Of a stretch of 64,000 nt of DNA, positions 52,318-61,402 are shown piece by piece; within the stretch, counting starts at the first letter, position 1, and the number at the start of each line of letters is the position of its first letter. Source of the DNA: Symmachiella dynata (lineage in GTDB: Bacteria > Planctomycetota > Planctomycetia > Planctomycetales > Planctomycetaceae); NCBI RefSeq assembly GCF_007747995.1, contig NZ_CP036276.1, positions 6,438,001 through 6,502,000 on the forward strand. The letters are read 5' to 3'. A program made the translations under genes and the position numbers. The notes below the pieces were generated by a model. It was not told the origin of the DNA and made no database searches. It saw nothing but the letters and a program-made list of their open reading frames with translations.

Positions 52318-53019
52318 TCACTGCGAGCGACTCGCATTCAATGCCATCAACGCTTGATTCATGTACCTTTCAAACCGCTGTTCAATTTCTGGCGTGAACG
52401 CCTCCGCATCCTGCAGTCCCGGCAGCAGACAGTCGTTTCCCGCCCAGAGCAAATGCCGCCGAACGGGATGCTCCGCTGTAGCCCCCCGTTTTAACTTCCC
52501 GACAATCCGTTGCACCTCAGCCCGCGACTGCGTGGAGAAGGCGGCCCACTCCGCCTCACTTAATTCCGCTTGGCGGTGACGCAACAATTCATCGCGGATA
52601 GTCACGAATTGCTTGAGATAGGTTCTCTCCGCCTCATAAGGATTCATCATGCGGACGATGAAGAAATTGATTCCCAGCCACACGCCGATGATAACAACCA
52701 CCCAAAGAAAACGAGGCCCCAACCGATCGGTGATTGCCTCGTAAATGTTTTCAAACCAGCTCGATTGCGGAGGTGAACTGGCAGATGCCGCGCTGCGGCG
52801 TTTTCCCGGCCGAGTCGCTTTGGCCAGTGCTTCGGCATTTCCTGTCCCCTCGGCGGCATCCAGATCAATCGCGCCCGCCTTGATCCAATGCCCTTCCAGC
52901 GTGCACTTGATATCATCGTCGCCGCCGAGATTACCGGTACGGATCAGCCCGAGGACTTCGGGAAACTCAAACGGCCCCCGATCCCCATCAGGCGATCGCA
53001 CATACCATTTTTCAGCCAT
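52318..53019 (-). CDS. GYF-domain membrane protein
   Basis: 233 residues. The N-terminal 50 residues match the GYF_2 type (KWYVRSPDGDRGPFEFPEVL, then a GHWIKA turn), a small domain thought to bind proline-rich peptides or partner proteins. A low-complexity linker leads to a membrane segment (about 105-126, FLWVVVIIGVWLGINFF), then a helical soluble C-domain (LLRHRQAELSEAEWAAF, RFERYMNQAL). It precedes the DUF1559 genes in the same direction, 31 bases upstream of the prepilin-like gene start, so co-expression is likely. Confidence 0.82.
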   Translation of the reverse strand: MAEKWYVRSPDGDRGPFEFPEVLGLIRTGNLGGDDDIKCTLEGHWIKAGAIDLDAAEGTGNAEALAKATRPGKRRSAASASSPPQSSWFENIYEAITDRLGPRFLWVVVIIGVWLGINFFIVRMMNPYEAERTYLKQFVTIRDELLRHRQAELSEAEWAAFSTQSRAEVQRIVGKLKRGATAEHPVRRHLLWAGNDCLLPGLQDAEAFTPEIEQRFERYMNQALMALNASRSQ

Positions 53020-53187
53020 CGGTTGCGCTCCCGAACACCAAATGCTCTGTTGGCCGCTGAATGTATTGAAAATTTACTCGATTTGCCATCTCTCAGCCCT
53101 TTCGTACACTATATCAATTGAAACTGTGCAAACAAGAATTCTCCGGTGGAGCTATTGCCAGTCAAACAAGAGAACAAGGGGAAATTG

Positions 53188-54156
53188 ATGCGCTCGCTCT
53201 CAAGACAAACCCTCTTAGGCGGGGCAACCCTCGCCATTATCGTTGCCGCCGTCGCGTTACAATTGTGGGGAGGTCCAGCGACCACACGATTCGTGATTAT
53301 CCATTCCGACGACGCCGGCATGTGCCATGCGGTGAATCTCGCCACGATCGACTCGATGCAACACGGCATTGTTTCCTCGACCAGCATCATGACGTGTTGC
53401 GAGGGGTTTGATGAATTCGCCGAGTTCGCCAAGGCACATCCCGAATTCGATTATGGCGTGCATTTGACATTAACCTGTGAAAGCCCGTCCCTCGACTGGG
53501 GGCCGATCACGCCGATGGCGAAAGTCCCCAGTTTGGTTGACGCACGCGGCCGGTTCTGGCAGAGAGAATCTGACGTGGCGGCGCATGTGAAAGCCGATGA
53601 GGTCGACCGCGAACTCCGCGCTCAAATCGATCGAGCACTCAAGGCGGGCGTTCCGATTTCTCATCTCGACAACCACATGTGGACGCTGCTGACCCGGCCC
53701 GACCTGATGGCAATCTACGTCCAATTGAGCTTGGACTACGACCTGCCGATTCGCTATCGCAAGGTCGAAAAATTGCCGCTCGACCAGCGAGGCGCGTTCG
53801 CTGGCAATCTGCTCGTCGCCTATGCCGAAGAGGGCCGCCGACTGCAGCAGCACAATATGCCGATGTTCGATTTCGTCGAATCGAACAACTACGACGTCCC
53901 TCCCACCGAAAAACGCAACTACTTTTTACAGGCGCTGCGTGACTTGCCGCCCGGCGTCTCAGAGATCTTGGTACATTGCGCCTATGATCTAGAAGGCGAA
54001 GGCCAAGCCCCGCATGTCGAGCGCCGCGCCATGGATGCCGCTTTCTTCCAATCCGCTGAAGCCGCCGACACCATCCGCCGCTACGGAATTAAAATCATCG
54101 ACTGGAAAGTGTTTCGCGACATGAAACAACGCGGTGAACTTCCTGACGAGGCTTAA
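53188..54156 (+). CDS. ChbG/YdjC-type carbohydrate deacetylase-like exported protein
   Basis: 322 residues from ATG 53188, with AAGGGG upstream. An N-terminal membrane or signal helix (LLGGATLAIIVAAVALQLW) precedes the YdjC domain. Visible motifs are FVIIHSDDAGMCHAVN (metal-binding DD), GVHLTLTCESPSLDW (His ligand) and ISHLDNHMWTLL (HxxxH-like). ChbG removes acetyl groups from chitobiose-type sugars; here the substrate is unknown but may be an envelope or exported amino sugar. The TAA stop shares a TTAA with the convergent acyltransferase gene's stop. Confidence 0.88.
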   Translation: MRSLSRQTLLGGATLAIIVAAVALQLWGGPATTRFVIIHSDDAGMCHAVNLATIDSMQHGIVSSTSIMTCCEGFDEFAEFAKAHPEFDYGVHLTLTCESPSLDWGPITPMAKVPSLVDARGRFWQRESDVAAHVKADEVDRELRAQIDRALKAGVPISHLDNHMWTLLTRPDLMAIYVQLSLDYDLPIRYRKVEKLPLDQRGAFAGNLLVAYAEEGRRLQQHNMPMFDFVESNNYDVPPTEKRNYFLQALRDLPPGVSEILVHCAYDLEGEGQAPHVERRAMDAAFFQSAEAADTIRRYGIKIIDWKVFRDMKQRGELPDEA

Positions 54157-55235
54157 CCCGGTACGACCCGCGACAACGTCAAGAACCAACGCCGCTGTGC
54201 CAACCACATCGCAGCCAGCACAGCGGCAATTAGCATCAGCCACATGCTGTTGCCGCCGAGGGTGGGAATCAAGGCTAGGCAGATCATCAACAGCAGTGCG
54301 TTGCGGCCCATCGCGCATAACGGTGCGACGACAAACGTCCCGCCCCATTTGGCCAACAACCCGGCAAGCCCCACCACCGACAGGCTAGCTCCGCATGCGG
54401 CGACCGCAAATGTCGGCGTATTGATGTAGGCATTGACCGGCATCAACTCCCCCGCATAAAGCCCGGTATTTAAAGCAACTAGGCCGATCAACATCAATGC
54501 GAGACTGTCATCACGTTCGGCATTTCGACTGTGCAATAGATAACGTCCCAACAGCATCCCAAACAACGTGACTGCGATGGCAGGGAGCGTGGAAATCAAG
54601 CCTTGCGGATCCCAGGTCGAAAAATATAGCCGCCCCGGCAACCACAAGCGATCAGTATAAGCAGCCACATTCCCTTCAACACTGAAGTCGCCCACACCGT
54701 AGCCCGGCACATCGACCAGTTCGAAAACCAATCCGTATTCCAACAAGATCACCGCCGCTACCACAGCATGTGTCCGCCATCCGCTAAAGACGCCGAACAG
54801 TCCGGCAACGAGATAGCAGACGGCGATCCGTTGAAATATACCGGTCCAGCGCATCTCGGCCAACGACACAACCCGCAGCCATTCGCAAATCAGCCCGATA
54901 ACAAACAACGCGGCTGCACGAATCACAATGCGCTTGACCAACGCCGTATTGCTTGCTTCATTCAAGCGGCGACGCTCAAGATCAAAGACCACCCCCGCCC
55001 CCGCCGCCACTAAGAAGGCCGGCAACATGAAGTCGTACAGCGTCATTCCATGCCAGATTGAAGGGGACAATTGATCGACCACTGCCAATCGCCACCCCGA
55101 TTCCGGCAGCGAATACAACACCGGAGTCAGGGCAACCGCCACCCCCCACACCAACACCGCTGAGCCTCGCAACGCATCGATTGCATCAACACGCTGCACC
55201 TCAAGGGATGCATTGTCATCAGTCACCTCAGGCAT
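54153..55235 (-). CDS. HGSNAT-like membrane acyltransferase (third in the window)
   Basis: 360 residues from ATG 55235 (a TTG at 55259 is also possible). It opens QRVDAIDALRGSAVLVWGVA and has several membrane segments, with MTLYDFMLPAFLVAAGAGVV, a GIFQRIAVCYLVAGLFGVF helix and DPQGLISTLPAIAVTLFG, a pattern shared with heparan-alpha-glucosaminide acetyltransferase homologues. Compared with the two other family members here it is shorter and closer to the standard HGSNAT/YeiB-like type. It lies back to back with a YdjC-type deacetylase, so an acetylated-sugar cycle is possible, by inference. Confidence 0.78.
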   Translation of the reverse strand: MPEVTDDNASLEVQRVDAIDALRGSAVLVWGVAVALTPVLYSLPESGWRLAVVDQLSPSIWHGMTLYDFMLPAFLVAAGAGVVFDLERRRLNEASNTALVKRIVIRAAALFVIGLICEWLRVVSLAEMRWTGIFQRIAVCYLVAGLFGVFSGWRTHAVVAAVILLEYGLVFELVDVPGYGVGDFSVEGNVAAYTDRLWLPGRLYFSTWDPQGLISTLPAIAVTLFGMLLGRYLLHSRNAERDDSLALMLIGLVALNTGLYAGELMPVNAYINTPTFAVAACGASLSVVGLAGLLAKWGGTFVVAPLCAMGRNALLLMICLALIPTLGGNSMWLMLIAAVLAAMWLAQRRWFLTLSRVVPG

Positions 55236-56015
55236 GGTCTTTGAAGACTCCTTGGCCAACGAATCGGATTGCGAGATTCATCCAGAGATCCCTAACCTCG
55301 CGACCGGTGCAGCATACGGTCACAATGATCGGTTACGAGCATCACATCTTATCTCGCGGTGTCAACAACACTCAATTCAGACACATGATTTGTTGGCAGT
55401 TCATTGCCCATAGATCTCTGCAGCAACGACTGTAGAGGCCACCGGAAATAACAGGCAGAAGAACGCTGCAACGTATTTGCAGCAAGCAGATTGCGTAGGG
55501 GTGACCACTGGCATGCCAGTGGTGAAAAATTCCTGTCGCGCTCGCGCATTATGCTTGATGGAAGACAAAGCAAGGAGCAGGAGCAGGGCCATGAACAGAG
55601 CCGAAAACAGTGCAGCGATTTCCATCCGAGTCGGCGGCATATATACCGTGGATATTTGCGGCAAGAAGACGCAAGCGGAAGCTATCTTTCACTCACCCAA
55701 AAACCCGAATTTTTGGTACTTCGAGGCGGTCGATTCACGCCTACTATTTTTGGTTGCGATCGCAAACGTGTTCGACAACGCAAGCAAACCAGAATGATGC
55801 TGCTCGCCACACAACCACACGCATGGGCCAACTGAGTCGCGCCGGCTCGAGGTCCCTGGGCATCGGTGAAACATAGCAGGGGGGGCCGATCAATCTTACG
55901 GCCAACGTGAGCACAATTTCGATGCTGCGCTGTCCGTGAACCATGACGTCTGGCGCGACTTCCATGACGACACAGGAACTCTCAGCGCATCATGCAGGCT
56001 GAGGTAAGCCGAGTT
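55236..56015. other. Intergenic region with palindrome; possible small hydrophobic ORF
   Basis: About 780 bases with no firm gene. A minus-strand frame at 55401-55664 encodes a hydrophobic peptide (MEIAALFSALFMALLLLLAL) but runs through the palindrome at 55504-55523 and has no clear ribosome binding site, so I leave it as possible only. Other short frames look random. Confidence 0.4.
55504..55523. repeat. 20-base perfect palindrome
   Basis: ACCACTGGCATGCCAGTGGT reads the same on both strands. It is probably a dispersed intergenic palindromic repeat or a regulator binding site. Confidence 0.75.
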
Positions 56016-57656
56016 CTATGAACCCGATTTTTTAGTCCATCTGGTCAGAATCTTGAGTGGTTTGTTTGCAGCACCAGGATTCACATGAAATTCATTCGCA
56101 TCAATGGAAAAGCCATTACGCTGTACCTCGTATTGATGACTGCCAACAGGAAGTGTAAGCGACCCTTTGGCTAGACCTTTGATATCCACAGGCAGCCCAT
56201 CAACATAGAGAGTCAAAGCCGTGTCCTCGGGATGATCGATTTGAAATTGGATTTCCCCTGCTGGCAATGCTGGGTTTGACGTTTGCCGCGAAGCCGCGTT
56301 CGAATCTTCAGGGAACCACCAAATGGCAAATAGGGACACCGCAGGCAAGATCAATAGCCCCACGACTCCCAGTACAACCATTGCTGATCCTGGAAATCGG
56401 CTATCCGATTTTGAGGTTTTTCGGCGGTTCGATGTTCCACCCGCCAATTGCAATGGTGCTTGCTTCTCGGCTGCAGCGCTGATCACATCAGTTGCTTCAT
56501 CAGCGGCGTGGGTGACCGGCTCTCGGCAAAGGCTTTTTAGAAGTGAATCTTCTCCCTTCTCAAAAGCTGCAAGCGCCTGGGCAAACTCAGACATGGATGC
56601 GAAGCGATTCTCGCCCTTTTTTTGGATTGCTTTGAGACAGATGCGATCAAGTGCGGGCGGAATATCCGCACATCGGGATGAGGGAACCGGAGGCAAATCG
56701 TTTAAGACGCTGGCCAGCACCTGTGCGACATTTCCCTCAAATGGGATCGTTCTCGTCAGGAGTTCAAACAAGATCGCTCCCAACGAATAAATATCGCTTG
56801 CAGGCAGGACACCATCCTTATCCCCCGCGACCTGTTCAGGTGACATATAGGCGGGCGACCCTACGAGCATTCCATCGATGGTGATGCGGCTCTCTGCCAG
56901 CGGATTGTCAAAGGCGCGGGCCAATCCAAAATCCATAATGACTGGTTCGCCATCAGCACGGACAATCACATTGCCTGGCTTCAAATCCCGGTGCACGATC
57001 CGTGAGTCGTGCAATTGCTGCATGGTCTCAGCGACGATTCGTACAATACGAACAGCCTCCACCATGGGCATTGCTTCTTTCTCAATCGATGCCTCTAAGG
57101 TTAGCCCTTCAATATATTCCATTGCGAGGAAACACAGCCCATCCAACTCCCCGACATCATAAACTCGGCAGATGTGGGAGTGCGCGATTTGAGCGGCCAA
57201 TTTGGCTTCTCGCATAAATCGTTCGCGGACTTTCACGTGATCCTGCACAAAAAAGTGCGGGATCTTTAGTGCCACTTTACGATCCAATTCGTTGTCCCAA
57301 GCCAAAAAGACTGAGCCCATCCCACCGGAACCAAGTTGATCAATAATCCGGTAACGACCAAACTGCTCAGGCAACCGGGCGGCCGTCCAATTCGACATCG
57401 TTTTTCGTAGCGTACGACTGACGACGGCCTGAATCGCTAATTGAATTTCAGAGTCTTCATGACTAGTGCCGCTTGCATTTGATGCGCGCAGCAAAGCCAC
57501 CAGCGAATCCGAAGTACCATCCAATTCCTTGGCCATTGCCTCGCATCGCTCACATTGATCGATATGATCCGCCACAACATCAATTTGTTCCTCATCAAGC
57601 CGTCCCAGGACATAATCCAGCAGTCGTGTGCCGTCAGGGCAAGCTACAGTTCTCAT
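56016..57656 (-). CDS. Membrane Ser/Thr protein kinase with zinc-finger-like N-terminus and PEGA-like C-terminus
   Basis: 546 residues from ATG 57656, with AAGGGG upstream. Residues 1-48 resemble an anti-sigma zinc motif (ADHIDQCERCE: His31, Cys35, Cys38). The kinase domain has LGSGGMGSVFLAW, Lys131 (VALKI), VHRDLKPGN (HRD 222-224), MDFGLARAF (DFG 242-244) and SPEQVAGD, so it should be active. A membrane helix (MVVLGVVGLLILPAVSLFAI) separates it from an extracytoplasmic PEGA-like region (LTLYVDGLPVDIKGLAKGSL). Such kinases are often next to ECF sigma factors in planctomycetes, but I see none here. Confidence 0.92.
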   Translation of the reverse strand: MRTVACPDGTRLLDYVLGRLDEEQIDVVADHIDQCERCEAMAKELDGTSDSLVALLRASNASGTSHEDSEIQLAIQAVVSRTLRKTMSNWTAARLPEQFGRYRIIDQLGSGGMGSVFLAWDNELDRKVALKIPHFFVQDHVKVRERFMREAKLAAQIAHSHICRVYDVGELDGLCFLAMEYIEGLTLEASIEKEAMPMVEAVRIVRIVAETMQQLHDSRIVHRDLKPGNVIVRADGEPVIMDFGLARAFDNPLAESRITIDGMLVGSPAYMSPEQVAGDKDGVLPASDIYSLGAILFELLTRTIPFEGNVAQVLASVLNDLPPVPSSRCADIPPALDRICLKAIQKKGENRFASMSEFAQALAAFEKGEDSLLKSLCREPVTHAADEATDVISAAAEKQAPLQLAGGTSNRRKTSKSDSRFPGSAMVVLGVVGLLILPAVSLFAIWWFPEDSNAASRQTSNPALPAGEIQFQIDHPEDTALTLYVDGLPVDIKGLAKGSLTLPVGSHQYEVQRNGFSIDANEFHVNPGAANKPLKILTRWTKKSGS

Positions 57657-58538
57657 ATTGCATCCCCTTTCGAGGCGAGGGATTAATCAACAATGACGAA
57701 GAGATCGACCAATCGGTCGGTTCCAAGATTCTCGGCTACACGATTTCTTCGCCATTGAGACTGCTTTCAATTCCGAGAGAGATGTCCATTCCAATTCTGC
57801 CTATCCTTGCGCGGAAGCGTTACATCACATCCGATGCATCCTGCTCCAGTCCTGCACCCAGCCCGATGGCATCTATGATATACCAAGCTTGCTTGCAAAT
57901 CGAGAATTGTCTGCCTGATTCAGGATCGCATGCCCTTGCACCATGCCCAAAGACTTTGCGAAGTCGTATTGTCTTGCCGAGCGTCTGCCACTTATTTGAG
58001 CAACGATCTTACCGCTGGGGTTTTCCCCAGCACAAGTGAAGTAAACTCCATGATGACATATTCAGTTCCCTGACGCGATCCCTGGTGAAAACGAATTGAG
58101 TGGTCCTGAGCCAATTTTCGCACTTAAAGTCTGTTGCTGGCCTAGTGTGAATCATTCAATACCCGAGAACAAAATAGGTATTTGTTCCCATTCGAATGCC
58201 CCTCCACACCCTCAATCCACAGTTCAACGACACCCATATAATTTTTCCAAAAACGCTTTTACAGAATCAGATCAAGAGGACTGTCACACACGCGCATTAA
58301 TATTAGTGAGCGAAGAAACATTACCGCTCGTAATATGAAACATCCATAATTGCATTCAGTGCGACGAAGATGATTACGGAATGCAAGCCTGCTTTCTAGG
58401 TCAAACAGTTGCAATAAACGAAATTGCCATTCGTGCTCTCCACTCGCAGCTCCAGGGAATTCAGTGTGTGGCAACGTTGTTCCGTGCGATTACTCGCTAT
58501 GGACAAACCCTTAGATTCCTCACCTGGGAGTACACGTT
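57657..58538. other. Long intergenic region between kinase and DUF1573 gene
   Basis: About 880 bases. No ECF sigma gene, tRNA or other gene was recognised in any frame. The open frame over 57473-58039 is a shadow of the kinase start. A hairpin GCTGGGG-TTTT-CCCCAGC is at 58014-58031, with no T run after it. The 58150-58400 stretch appears AT-richer than surrounding genes. Confidence 0.5.
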
Positions 58539-59600
58539 ATGAAATTCCTTCTATCTGGCATTGCGCTAATTCCTTTTCTCATTCTCTTTGGGCACAGTGT
58601 CGCTGAGGAACCGATGGCTCCTGCAAAACTAGTTCCCGAAACAAGAACGCTAGACTTTGGTGAAGTTTGGGGGCAATCCAACTTCCATTGGCAAGTCAAA
58701 GTCCGCAATCCCAGTCCCCGCAGTATCCAAGTCAAAGAACTCAGTACGGCGTGCTCGTGCGTCGAAGCGAATCCGAAATCCTTTGTCGTCCCCCCGGGAG
58801 GGACAAAGAACATTGATGTCGTTCTGGATCTACGCGACAACGGCGTTCGGTTATCAGCAGATGAGGCGACAGGTCCGTACTCCTCATTTTCGGCCGCGAT
58901 CAAACCTATTTATTCTGACATCGAAACGACGCCTGCGGACATATGGTACGTCACAGGAAACCTTCGGCATCCGTTCGACAATGTCCCGCGCGTTTGGGAC
59001 ATCGGTTCGGTGACGTGTGATTCCTCTGAGCAACCCACCGCAATCCTGCCGGTTGCCTGTGCTAGCGGCGTTTCACTCACTGGCATCCATTTTGATCAAG
59101 AGTGGGGTCATGCCACCGTTGCTAAAAGTCCTTCAAACAAAACGAGTCTCTTATTTTATCTCCGCAATCGCTCGCCTGGGCCTTTTGAGTTTCCGCTGCA
59201 ACTGAGGGCTGAAACACGTGATGGAGTCGAACTCCCCCCCGTCTCGGTTCAGGTAACAGGGCGTGTCGTTGGTGATGTGGAAGTGTACCCAAGTGAGGTA
59301 GCGCTGGGGTTGCTTCGTCCAGGTCAAAATTCTGAAAACACCGTATTCATTCGGTCACGATCGGGACAAGCACTGTACGTCGATCAAGTCGTCTGCTCCG
59401 ACGACCATATCGAGATTGCCCCTCCGCAGGATTCGGAAAATGAAAACGACGGCGAATTGGCTTACAAGGTCAAATCGACCTCCGGCAAGCAACCGGGAAA
59501 TTATTCGACGATTGTTCATTTCGAAGTCCATACAGAAGACCAGGCGCCGGTCACCGTTTCATATCGCTTGACCTACACAGTCTGTGAAATCTCGCTTTGA
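58539..59600 (+). CDS. DUF1573-domain exported protein
   Basis: 353 residues from ATG 58539, with GGGAG upstream. The signal peptide is KFLLSGIALIPFLILFGHSV. The N-terminal half matches DUF1573: TLDFGEVWGQSNFHWQVKVR, LSTACSCVEANPKSFVVPPG, with the CSC motif, and DVVLDLR. The second half looks like a further Ig-like repeat (EVALGLLRPGQNSENTVF, then VDQVVCSDDH). DUF1573 proteins are often exported in planctomycetes; their role is unknown, although the paired cysteines suggest disulfide or metal binding. The next gene begins 46 bases downstream. Confidence 0.87.
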   Translation: MKFLLSGIALIPFLILFGHSVAEEPMAPAKLVPETRTLDFGEVWGQSNFHWQVKVRNPSPRSIQVKELSTACSCVEANPKSFVVPPGGTKNIDVVLDLRDNGVRLSADEATGPYSSFSAAIKPIYSDIETTPADIWYVTGNLRHPFDNVPRVWDIGSVTCDSSEQPTAILPVACASGVSLTGIHFDQEWGHATVAKSPSNKTSLLFYLRNRSPGPFEFPLQLRAETRDGVELPPVSVQVTGRVVGDVEVYPSEVALGLLRPGQNSENTVFIRSRSGQALYVDQVVCSDDHIEIAPPQDSENENDGELAYKVKSTSGKQPGNYSTIVHFEVHTEDQAPVTVSYRLTYTVCEISL

Positions 59601-59646
59601 ACTATTCTCGACATCCCACTTTTTTTAATAACGGGAGATGCAACAC

Positions 59647-60774
59647 ATGATTCCTGTCGCTGGAGTGAGGGGACTTTATTCCACAGTAGCAGGCATGACC
59701 GCTGCGATTCTACTGACCGCAGTTTCAATCCAACCGGTCGTTGCTGAACAAGTCGATGCCCCAGCGTCTGGTGCTCTGACACATGAAAAAATCCTCAAAG
59801 TTTGGGAGGAGCGAGAACAGCGTGTGAAATCCGCTCGATTCGAATGGACAGAAATTCGCCTCATTACAGACGACCTGCTAATGCCGGGCGAGTCACGCGT
59901 CGAACCGGACGTCCCCCAATACAGCGTGAAATCGTCACTCAGTCTGAAAGAGAATCAGATTCGACACACCTTCCGAAAGGAGATCTGGCAGGTCGACGCA
60001 CCTCGCGGCGAAAACAGTTTCGTCAGTGTCTCAAACGGCGAGACGGCCAAAGTATACCTGCCCCCCGGATATGTCACTGAGTATCCCCGAGGACATGCAA
60101 GCCAACAAGTTGGCAGCGACGAAGTCAATTCCACATATTTGAAGCCATTTCTATGGTGTTACCGGCCCTCGATGTCAAGTGTCTTAGTGGCACCGCTGGA
60201 GAAATTTGACATCACCCAGGAACGTGCTGCCTATCAAGACCGGGACTGCGTTGTGCTGCGGTATCAGCCAACACCGACCACAAAATTTGAACTTTGGCTC
60301 GATCCGTCTCGTGATTTTGTGATCGTTCGACAGCAATTCATTCGAGACGGTCTCGTCGCCAACCAATTAGACGTCGAGTATTTACCGGTCGACGAAACAA
60401 GGGTCTGGCTCCCTCAAGAGTGGCGTTTTGCCATGCTCGACAAGAAAGGGAAATCGTTACTCTCCATGAATGGAACCTTGACTCGTGCAGAAATTAATCC
60501 AACGCTGCCTGATGCTGATTTCGAATTCGAGTTTCCGCCCGGGACGTGGGTTCACGAAGACAAAGCGCACGAACATATTGTGATGGCCGATGGTAAGCAG
60601 CGAGCCGTTGCACTGGGAGAACGCGGGCTGCCTTACGAATCGCTGCTCTCCGGTACCGGACGTGTTTCCAAAAGTCGGTGGAAAAGGGTCTTGGTTCAGA
60701 TCAACCTCTCCGTGGTCGTCTTTGTCTGCGTAGGCCTCGTTCTTCGCTGGAATCAATTGCGAAGTCACCGCTGA
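59647..60774 (+). CDS. Exported protein with C-terminal membrane anchor (same type as 48101-49177)
   Basis: 375 residues. I prefer ATG 59647 because GGGAG is nine bases upstream; ATG 59638 is also in frame. The signal peptide is GMTAAILLTAVSIQPVVAEQ. The body is beta-rich (EREQRVKSARFEWTEIRL, DCVVLRYQPTPTTKFELWLD, REQ-like charged strands) and ends with FEFPPGTWVHEDK and a membrane segment (VQINLSVVVFVCVGLVLRW). Layout and anchor position match 48101-49177: signal, sorting-like barrel, anchor. It follows the DUF1573 gene and may work with it at the envelope. Confidence 0.7.
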   Translation: MIPVAGVRGLYSTVAGMTAAILLTAVSIQPVVAEQVDAPASGALTHEKILKVWEEREQRVKSARFEWTEIRLITDDLLMPGESRVEPDVPQYSVKSSLSLKENQIRHTFRKEIWQVDAPRGENSFVSVSNGETAKVYLPPGYVTEYPRGHASQQVGSDEVNSTYLKPFLWCYRPSMSSVLVAPLEKFDITQERAAYQDRDCVVLRYQPTPTTKFELWLDPSRDFVIVRQQFIRDGLVANQLDVEYLPVDETRVWLPQEWRFAMLDKKGKSLLSMNGTLTRAEINPTLPDADFEFEFPPGTWVHEDKAHEHIVMADGKQRAVALGERGLPYESLLSGTGRVSKSRWKRVLVQINLSVVVFVCVGLVLRWNQLRSHR

Positions 60775-60952
60775 ATTGACGCCTCTTTCGTCACGGATGC
60801 CGGTCCGGCTCGTCAGCGCGAAGCTCAATGCGCCAACGTAGGGTTTCATTCATTTGAATTCCTCACACCGCTGCCGGAATCAAACTTGTTTTGCAATCCC
60901 ACGCTAGCCCCCGTATCTCCCGTCAGCTTGCACTTGAGAAAGAAGTAACTCG

Positions 60953-61369
60953 ATGAGTAAGAACTCCCGTAGTCGACAACAAGTCGCACTAGTCATTGTC
61001 GCCGTCCTCTGTGGGCTAATGACGACCTGGAGTATTGCCCTTTCTGAAGAAACATGCAGTACGGCCAACTGCGTGAAATTCCTCCAATTCGGCACTGCAG
61101 ACGATGTGTCTCAATATTGCCGCCGGTCACTCTTGACCGAAAAATGGGCATTCCCCGATGCTTGTTGTGCTCCTTCATCCAACCCCGACTGGTGCTCAAC
61201 GCAAACGACAAACGCGCTTGGCTCATCGACACGAAAAATTATGGCAGCATGCACCCCGCTCTGTAGTTCCGGTAGCTGCGGAAGCGGCAACGTGCAGCCC
61301 TTTGCCACAAACATGTTTGTCGAATATGTAAACGCCACGCGTTATGAATGCAGAAATGAGACGGAATAA
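60953..61369 (+). CDS. Small Cys-rich exported protein
   Basis: 138 residues with an AGAAAGAAG ribosome binding site. The signal peptide is VALVIVAVLCGLMTTWSIAL. The mature part carries ten cysteines (ETCSTANC, YCRRS, DACCAPSSNPDWC, AACTPLCSSGSC, YECRN), suggesting a disulfide-stabilised fold. No family is recognised. It is a small exported protein in an otherwise sparse region following the sorting-like gene, and could be a binding or toxin-like peptide, but no evidence is available for either. Confidence 0.6.
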   Translation: MSKNSRSRQQVALVIVAVLCGLMTTWSIALSEETCSTANCVKFLQFGTADDVSQYCRRSLLTEKWAFPDACCAPSSNPDWCSTQTTNALGSSTRKIMAACTPLCSSGSCGSGNVQPFATNMFVEYVNATRYECRNETE

Positions 61370-61402
61370 ACTGGGCCGTTTACAATTTGGAATGCAATAA
61401 AC

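Noticed and set aside
55401-55664. Hydrophobic 87-codon minus-strand ORF
   Set aside because: Crosses the 20-base palindrome, has no clear ribosome binding site and ends in unconserved-looking sequence; mentioned only as possible.
57473-58039. Plus-strand frame as a possible gene or ECF sigma remnant
   Set aside because: It mainly overlaps the kinase start antisense and continues into non-conserved sequence; no sigma motifs seen in either strand.
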